A stretch of DNA of 11,124 nt from Deltaproteobacteria bacterium. GTDB lineage: Bacteria > Desulfobacterota > SM23-61. Shown here in pieces: positions 6,498 to 11,124 of the stretch; within the stretch, counting starts at the first letter, position 1; every line of letters starts with the position of its first letter. The position numbers were made by a program, and so were the translations under genes. The notes under the pieces were generated by a model. The model made no database searches, was not told the DNA's origin, and worked only from the letters and a program-made list of their open reading frames with translations. The stretch is from assembly GCA_029857975.1 (NCBI GenBank), contig JAOUFX010000037.1, forward strand, positions 1 through 11,124, read 5' to 3'.

Positions 6498-7039
6498 TTT
6501 TGGAACCAAAAGATGTATTGAACCTTTCAGGGATAGGGCGGACCCACCGCCCAAGATTTCTCGGCATCTTTCTACATCCGCTTTTCCCAGGCTACCATTT
6601 TATTAGGAGACGTAAAAGATTGACCGGCGACCAAAACTGAGAAGAATCACCCATTCGAAAATGAATATTTTTTTGTAACACTTTAGCTCTTTGAAAAAAG
6701 ACTACGTTTTGTCATTCCCGTGAAAACGGGAATCCAGAACCCAGCAGGAAAAATCCTGGATTCCTGCTGAAGTTTACCCTCGCGAAAGCGGGAGCAGGAA
6801 TAACGCCCTTAAAAATGTCTTTGTTTGGGATGTTTTTCAAACAGCGAAAATGGTATATTTTTTTAATTATACCCCAAATAATTGGCGACTGGAACTTCAA
6901 AAGGCATATCCGGCTACCTCCTTTCTTTTTTTTCATCTTGCCTACGGTCAGATTCTATTATTCCCCAGGCCTTACTACGGAGATCAATGCCAAATCAGTA
7001 ATGATATTTGCCGGCGATTTTGCCCCGGGCCCGACTCGC
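6498..7039. other. 540-base stretch without a convincing gene
   Basis: This stretch separates the end of the transporter/DUF364 region from the activator gene. It contains the 94-base repeat listed separately. It also contains A/T-rich sequence around 6650-6700 and 6840-6870, and a GGTATA/TATACC inverted repeat near 6852-6873. A 14-codon minus-strand ORF (6907-6863) sits behind an excellent AAAGGAGG site. Longer open frames on either strand have no recognisable family, and the minus-strand 74-codon frame at 6936-6712 runs through the repeat. The promoter of the activator should be between 6498 and about 6700, but I could not pick a clear -35/-10 pair. I see no strong rho-independent terminator. 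Confidence 0.6.
6711..6804. repeat. REP/MITE-like hairpin repeat of the GTCATTCCCG type
   Basis: The element begins GTCATTCCCG and ends with GCAGGAATAAC, whose complement starts GTTATTCC, so its ends form an imperfect inverted repeat. Inside are CCCGT-GAAA-ACGGG (6717-6730), a nine-pair stem CAGCAGGAA/TTCCTGCTG (6742-6750 with 6761-6769) and CGC-GAAA-GCG near 6781-6790. Elements with these words (gtcattcccg, aatccag, gcgaaagcggg) are common intergenic repeats in Desulfobacterota and related genomes. It encodes no transposase, so any movement would depend on another enzyme. Confidence 0.72.
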
Positions 7040-7583
7040 TCATTTCTTCACCAGATTGATCCGCCGGACCCCCCTTATTTGCCGAAAAGTAGCCCCCTGG
7101 GCGATGCACCGCAAAGCTTCCTTTCTATCGATAACGATTGTCCCCGATAAAACATCTATCCCATAATTGAAAAGAAAGGGAGTAAGGGGAGAGGTTCCTG
7201 GCTTTTTTCTTCAATTCCGGGATAAAAGGGAAATGCCCTATTATGGCAACGTCTGCACCCGCCCCCTTTTCCATGAGGATTTGCGAAGCGTTTTTCTCTC
7301 CCCATTTTTCTTCATCGATCTCGATGAGAGAATTGATCGCCGCCATTCCGATGGAAGATTCCATCGCGTAATCCGAAAGGGCATACTCTGCCAGTTCCAA
7401 CGCGCTTTTTTCGATCAAGCGGCCGACATCTTTAACCCCTTGCGGATGCCCCTCGTCCCTGAAAGTGGAAACTAGCCCGCAGCCCCGGCTTACCACCCCT
7501 GTCCAGTAAGCTCCGGTCAGAACCTCTTGGACCGGATGATCTTCACCTTTCAAAGAAGCGATCAGGTTTGAGAGAATTTGCAT
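7040..7583 (-). pseudogene. Broken DUF4213/DUF364 (putative heavy-metal chelation) gene with internal deletion and frameshift
   Basis: From ATG 7583-7581 (behind GAGG) the frame encodes a typical DUF4213/DUF364 start. It contains GAYWTGVVSRGCGL, ESSIGMAAINSLIEIDEEK, NASQILMEKG and VAIIGHFPFIPELKKKARNL, and then nonsense up to a TAG at 7127-7125. In another frame the family C-terminus continues: GTSPLTPFLFNYGIDVLSG, then GTIVIDRKEALRCIAQGATF and RGVRRINLVKK, with a TGA at 7042-7040. The family middle (the ADVVAITGT...INHT region, about 60 residues) is missing, so the gene lost a block whose length is not a multiple of three. The join is near 7190-7198 (GGAACCTCT on the minus strand). A GTG at 7631 would add 16 residues. 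Intact family members are thought to bind metals; their role is poorly known. It follows the ABC permease gene and probably once belonged to that operon. Confidence 0.8.
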
Positions 7584-7702
7584 TTTTTGAACCTCATTTC
7601 TCGATTGCGGCTCTTTCTTTGATACGGGCACCCCGATGGAGCGTCTTAGTATTCCTGCTGAATTCTGCGGGCAAAAACCTTTTGCGCCAGGAAGAAGAGC
7701 AT

Positions 7703-8389
7703 TCAGGTAAATCCGGCTAGAATCAGAAGATCCAGATAGCGGTGCATCAGTCCTCCGTCAGGAAGCAACGACTGCCGCAGGGCATCCACAGAGTAGGTGA
7801 GGGGCAGGCAGAACCCGACAACCTGGAGGATAACAGGCATAGCATTTACGGGGAAAAATACGCCGCACAAAAAAACCATGGGAAAGCGAAAGAAATTAGC
7901 CATGGTCATGGCTTCAAAAATCTCTCTTACCCCAACAGAAATGAGGATTCCGATCAGGGCAAAGGATACAGAGGATAGAATCAGCGCGAGAGCCAGCGAC
8001 AGCGGGTTCGTGATCTTCAGACCGAAGAATAAGGTGACCAGGACCATGGACACAAAACCCATCAGGAGACCGAAAAAAGCACTCCCCAGCGTTTTGCCCA
8101 CGAGGATGGTCCGCAGGCTTAGGGGGGCCATCAAGAGCCGTTCCAGGGCCTCGGTGCGCTTCTCGAAGGTAATGACGATGGCCGCCATGGAAGTGGCTGA
8201 AAAGAGGATTGTCAATCCTACCAGACCGGGAATAACCTCTTCGATCCCCTGGGGATTCCTAAAATAGAAGGCCAGAATGAAGACGACGGGCAGCATCAGT
8301 CCCCAACTGATCAGCGGAGGTTTAAGGTAATAGGCCTTCAGGTCCTTGCGGGCAATATAATAAATTTTCTTGATTTCTTTTCTCATCAT
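7703..8389 (-). CDS. ABC-2 type transporter permease, interrupted by an in-frame TGA near the C-terminus
   Basis: This 228-residue membrane protein has about six hydrophobic segments (roughly 25-43, 50-74, 98-124, 130-152, 165-190 and the start of one at 218-228). It has the ABC-2 layout, including the FEKRTEALERLLMAPLS loop after the second helix and GVFFPVNAMP before the last. It pairs with the ATPase encoded upstream, overlapping it by ATGA (8389-8386), and would export an unknown substrate. The TGA at 7705-7703 comes inside the last membrane helix. In the same frame 18 more codons follow (MLFFLAQKVFARRIQQEY) before TAA at 7648-7646. Those codons look exactly like the usual end of the family (hydrophobic, then basic), and the total of 247 residues would be a normal length. 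The simplest reading is a nonsense mutation; recoding is an alternative. Either of two adjacent ATGs could be the start. Confidence 0.85.
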   Translation of the reverse strand: MMRKEIKKIYYIARKDLKAYYLKPPLISWGLMLPVVFILAFYFRNPQGIEEVIPGLVGLTILFSATSMAAIVITFEKRTEALERLLMAPLSLRTILVGKTLGSAFFGLLMGFVSMVLVTLFFGLKITNPLSLALALILSSVSFALIGILISVGVREIFEAMTMANFFRFPMVFLCGVFFPVNAMPVILQVVGFCLPLTYSVDALRQSLLPDGGLMHRYLDLLILAGFT

Positions 8390-9363
8390 CCCCCGCCTCC
8401 CATCTTCTGGGGTTTATCCACCCGCATGATCTCGCCATCCACTCCAGTAAGCTTCACAAAAGCATCTTCCAGCGAGGGGGTCAAGGTTTGGATGGAAAGA
8501 ATCTGCATTTTTTTCCCGCTTAAGTGAGCAACAATTGGGGGGAGGGCCTGATGGACGGATTTCCCGATCAAATGGATTTTTCCCTCCACCAAAGTTGCCT
8601 TTTCTACGCCCGGAATCGATTCCATCTCTTTCGGGAGGGAATCGAAAAGCGGATGGACCTTCATCTCCAGGATTTCGACTTCCTGCACCTGATTTTTCAG
8701 TTTCGCGGGCGTGTCGATGGTCCGGATCTTACCCTTGACGATGATGGCGATCCGGTCGCACAGCTCCTCCGCCTCTTGGATCAGATGAGTGGTAAGGAAA
8801 ACAGTGACCCCCTTTTCTTTCAGCTTCCTGATTACTTGCCGCAACCCCCGCGCGCTCATCACATCCAGACCTGTGGTGGGTTCATCCAGGAAAAGTAGGC
8901 GGGGGCGATGAACCAGGGCGGCAGCAATGGTCAGGCGCCGCTTCATGCCCCGGGAGAAAACTTGGAACTTGTCGTCCTTCCTTTCAATCAAGCCAAAATC
9001 TCGAAGAAGCTCTCCAGCCCTTGCCCCCCATTCTTTTTTCGGAAGGCCGTAGAGCTGGGCCATGTAGACCAGGTTTTCCCATGCGGTAAGTTCTCCGTAA
9101 AGGTTAGAGGCTTCGGGAACAACTCCCACCGTCTCTTTTGCCCGAACCGGGTCTTTTAAAATGGAAACCCCATTAAGGGTGGCTTCCCCGGAGGTTGGCC
9201 GAGTCAGCCCCACGAGCATCCGGATGGTGGTTGTCTTGCCTGCGCCGTTGGGTCCCAGGTAGCCGAAGATTTCCCCTTCATGAACAGAGAAACTGACGGC
9301 ATCCACGGCCACAAGGTCTCCATATTTCTTGGACAGTCCCTCCAAACAAATGACCTCTTCCAT
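8386..9363 (-). CDS. ABC-2 type transporter ATP-binding protein
   Basis: This 325-residue ATPase energises the ABC-2 permease encoded next. It has Walker A GPNGAGKT (37-44), a Q-loop region with VVPEASNLY (Glu where Gln is usual), a signature FSRGMKRRL (136-144; the canonical form is LSGG), Walker B LLFLDEPTTGLD (156-167) and the H-loop TTH (191-193). The C-terminal 100 residues form the extra domain common in drug, antibiotic and NatA-like exporters, ending with SLEDAFVKLTG. The substrate cannot be deduced. The ATG at 9363-9361 has an excellent AAGGAGATATA site in front; an ATG at 9420 would add 19 basic residues without a binding site. The gene follows feoB by 65 bases in the same direction, so cotranscription is possible. 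Confidence 0.93.
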   Translation of the reverse strand: MEEVICLEGLSKKYGDLVAVDAVSFSVHEGEIFGYLGPNGAGKTTTIRMLVGLTRPTSGEATLNGVSILKDPVRAKETVGVVPEASNLYGELTAWENLVYMAQLYGLPKKEWGARAGELLRDFGLIERKDDKFQVFSRGMKRRLTIAAALVHRPRLLFLDEPTTGLDVMSARGLRQVIRKLKEKGVTVFLTTHLIQEAEELCDRIAIIVKGKIRTIDTPAKLKNQVQEVEILEMKVHPLFDSLPKEMESIPGVEKATLVEGKIHLIGKSVHQALPPIVAHLSGKKMQILSIQTLTPSLEDAFVKLTGVDGEIMRVDKPQKMGGGG

Positions 9364-9428
9364 TATATCTCCTTCTTTTCTACCTGCCCTCCTTATTTCA
9401 CCTTTGCCTCTACACCACATAGACTAAT

Positions 9429-11124
9429 TCAAGGAATAAAAATTCCCGCCATCAGCCGGGTCCCCAGAGCCAACAGGATGGCGATCGATAAAGTGAAGAA
9501 GATGGTTAAAAGAGCCCCCTTTTTCCCGATCTCCTTCCAGAGAGCGGCAATCGTGGCCAGGCAAGGGATGTAAAAGGTCACAAAAACCGCGAATACCATC
9601 ACCTGGGTTTTCGTCATTACCGTGAGAACTTGGGTGGTCCCGAGGGCCTGCGTCAGCATGATCAGGGAGAGTTCTTTCCGCAACAGGCCAAAGATGAGAG
9701 TTGTTCCAACGAAAACCGGTAGGCCGAGGAGTTGGGTCAAGGGAGATAAGAACCAGTTGATATGTCTCTCAACACCCCCATACTCCATCAGAGCCAGGAA
9801 GGCGCTTCCACCAATCAGAAGGGGCCAGGCGACGACGATAAATTCTCTTATACGATACCAGGATTTCTTCAAGGTATTACTCATTGGGGGTAACTGGTAG
9901 GCAGGGATCTCAAGGATCAATCCCAGGCTGGCCTCTGGATAGATAGCGGATAGGACCTTCCCGGCAACGGCTATGACCAGAATGTTAAGGGCAAAAATCG
10001 CCAGGGCGGCATTGGGGTTGATGAAAAAGGCGACCAGACCAAAAATGATCGTAATTCGAGCTGCACATGGAATCATGGTGGTCAAAATGGAGACAATAAA
10101 TCTGTGTTGGGGAAACTCCAGGATTCGTGTGGCCATCACCGCCGGGACGCTGCATCCGTACCCGAGGATAAGAGGAATAATTGCTTTGCCATGGAGACCG
10201 ATCTTGTGCATGAAGACATCCATCAGGAAAGCCACCCTCGGCAGATATCCAATGTCTTCAAGGATAGAGAGACCGATGAGAAAAGGGACGAGATAAGGAA
10301 GGACAATGGCAATGCCTCCCGCAATACCCTGTAATATCCCCTTTGAGAGGAAAAGGGGTAAGCTTCCCTGTCCGAAAAGGTTCTCCAATTGACCTATCCA
10401 GTGATTAAAAAGTCCCATTAAAGGTTCTTCAATGTATCCGCCAATACCGAAGATGAAATTGAAGAAGCCATAAAAGACAGCCGCCAGAATCAAATAACCG
10501 AAGAAATTATGCATGACCCAGTGATCGATGGCCATGCGAATGTCCTTCTTGGGGGGATGGATAACTGTGGAAACCTTTTCAAATAGGTTCATGGCCAGGG
10601 CATGGCGTTCGGAAGAGATCACCTCGTCCGAAGGGCTACCATGCATTTCCTCCAATTTATTTTGAAAAGGTTGAATCTGGCTGTATAAATCGCCGGACGG
10701 CTTTATCTCTTTCAAGAAAGACTCATCCTTTTCAAGCAGTTTGATTGCCAGAAATCGCGGTGACACTTTTTCATCGACCCGCTTTTCCGCAGCCAGGAAG
10801 GTGGTTATGGGATGGATAACTTTCTCAATGTCTTTGCTGAATTTCTGAACATTTCCCCTCTTTTTTCCTTCCCAAACTTTTAATACCTCGACAAACAACT
10901 CTCGGATCCCCTTTCCGGTTATGGCAATAGCTTCGACCACCGGGATGCCGAGGATGGCGGAGAGCTTCCGGGTATCAACTTGAATCCCTTTTCTCCGGGC
11001 CTCATCCATCATATTCAGGCAAAGGACCATGGGAATTTCCAGCTCCAGGAGCTGGATAGTAAGCTCCAGGCTTCGGCAAAGGAGGGAAGCATCGGCCACA
11101 TTGATGACCCCATCGATTTCTCCG
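9429..11124 (-). CDS. feoB: Ferrous iron transport protein B (FeoB), N-terminus outside the window
   Basis: The visible 564 residues cover the end of the G domain and the whole membrane part of FeoB, the GTP-dependent Fe(II) importer of the inner membrane. The window edge falls just after the G3 region; the first codons read GEIDGVINVADASLL. The G4 motif NMMD follows at visible residues 37-40, and a TGKG turn in the G5 area at 70-72. The helical spacer contains KLLEKDE. The core has two Gate-type repeats: GYGCSVPAVMATRILE with PCAARITIIFG, and in the second half LLRKELSLIMLTQ with PCLATIAALWKE. About ten hydrophobic helices are visible. The protein ends in GTRLMAGIFIP with no cysteine-rich tail. 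The true start, and any feoA, lie beyond 11124. The internal GTG at 11099 is not a start, because the frame continues to the window end with conserved sequence. Confidence 0.95.
   Translation of the reverse strand, partial: GEIDGVINVADASLLCRSLELTIQLLELEIPMVLCLNMMDEARRKGIQVDTRKLSAILGIPVVEAIAITGKGIRELFVEVLKVWEGKKRGNVQKFSKDIEKVIHPITTFLAAEKRVDEKVSPRFLAIKLLEKDESFLKEIKPSGDLYSQIQPFQNKLEEMHGSPSDEVISSERHALAMNLFEKVSTVIHPPKKDIRMAIDHWVMHNFFGYLILAAVFYGFFNFIFGIGGYIEEPLMGLFNHWIGQLENLFGQGSLPLFLSKGILQGIAGGIAIVLPYLVPFLIGLSILEDIGYLPRVAFLMDVFMHKIGLHGKAIIPLILGYGCSVPAVMATRILEFPQHRFIVSILTTMIPCAARITIIFGLVAFFINPNAALAIFALNILVIAVAGKVLSAIYPEASLGLILEIPAYQLPPMSNTLKKSWYRIREFIVVAWPLLIGGSAFLALMEYGGVERHINWFLSPLTQLLGLPVFVGTTLIFGLLRKELSLIMLTQALGTTQVLTVMTKTQVMVFAVFVTFYIPCLATIAALWKEIGKKGALLTIFFTLSIAILLALGTRLMAGIFIP

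Noticed and set aside
6849..6875. Possible terminator hairpin (GGTATA...TATACC)
   Set aside because: The stem is only six A/T-rich pairs with a long loop, and no clear T tract follows on the minus strand, where the genes are.
6712..6936. 74-codon minus-strand frame starting MKKKKGG
   Set aside because: Its second half is translated from the GTCATTCCCG repeat, it has a weak ribosome binding site, and it has no family resemblance.
6815..7150. Plus-strand frames of 111 and 69 codons
   Set aside because: They overlap the broken DUF364 gene and A/T-rich noncoding sequence, and show no recognisable protein.
1..11124. CRISPR array, tRNA, rRNA or transposase gene
   Set aside because: No regularly spaced repeats, no recognisable RNA gene sequence and no transposase or integrase reading frame were found on either strand.

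Overview
The window looks like the genome of an anaerobic bacterium, most probably a sulfate-reducing or syntrophic member of the Desulfobacterota. That is an inference from three things: an HdrA/MvhD/formate dehydrogenase cluster, in-frame UGA (selenocysteine) codons in it, and a hairpin repeat built on GTCATTCCCG of the kind often seen in that group. Every gene I can support lies on the minus strand, so the operons read from high to low coordinates.

High-coordinate part (11124 down to about 7040): the C-terminal three quarters of the ferrous iron transporter FeoB, then an ABC-2 type exporter (ATPase and permease, overlapping by ATGA), then a DUF4213/DUF364 gene. This end looks worn. The permease has an in-frame TGA 18 codons before its expected end. 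The DUF364 gene has lost about 60 internal codons and is frameshifted.

Middle (about 7039 to 4948): a 540-base stretch without a convincing gene, holding a 94-base REP/MITE-like repeat; then a PAS-AAA+-Fis sigma-54-dependent activator. Between the activator and the next operon lie inverted TTGCAA-type repeats with centres 22 bases apart, then a sequence with the spacing of a sigma-54 (-24/-12) promoter just ahead of the next gene.

Low-coordinate part (4947 to 1): a compact five-gene operon. It encodes a small NifX/NifB-type cofactor-binding protein, a 1008-residue tandem HdrA, MvhD, a double [4Fe-4S] FdhB-like subunit and the start of the molybdopterin formate dehydrogenase FdhA. Simple ORF calling breaks hdrA and mvhD at TGA codons. 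Both TGAs sit exactly where the families have a conserved cysteine (CSM[U]ILSPKL in HdrA, GG[U]HLGDCHYLEGN in MvhD), and both are followed 21-22 bases later by the loop of a hairpin resembling a bacterial SECIS. I annotate both as full-length selenoproteins.

The likely job of the operon is a cytoplasmic electron-bifurcating or -confurcating formate dehydrogenase. Electrons would pass between FdhA, the FdhB-like subunit, the [2Fe-2S] protein MvhD and the FAD/Fe-S protein HdrA. No hdrB or hdrC is visible, so the disulfide-reducing partner is absent, encoded elsewhere, or replaced. The neighbouring sigma-54 activator, whose PAS domain contains cysteines, is the natural candidate regulator.
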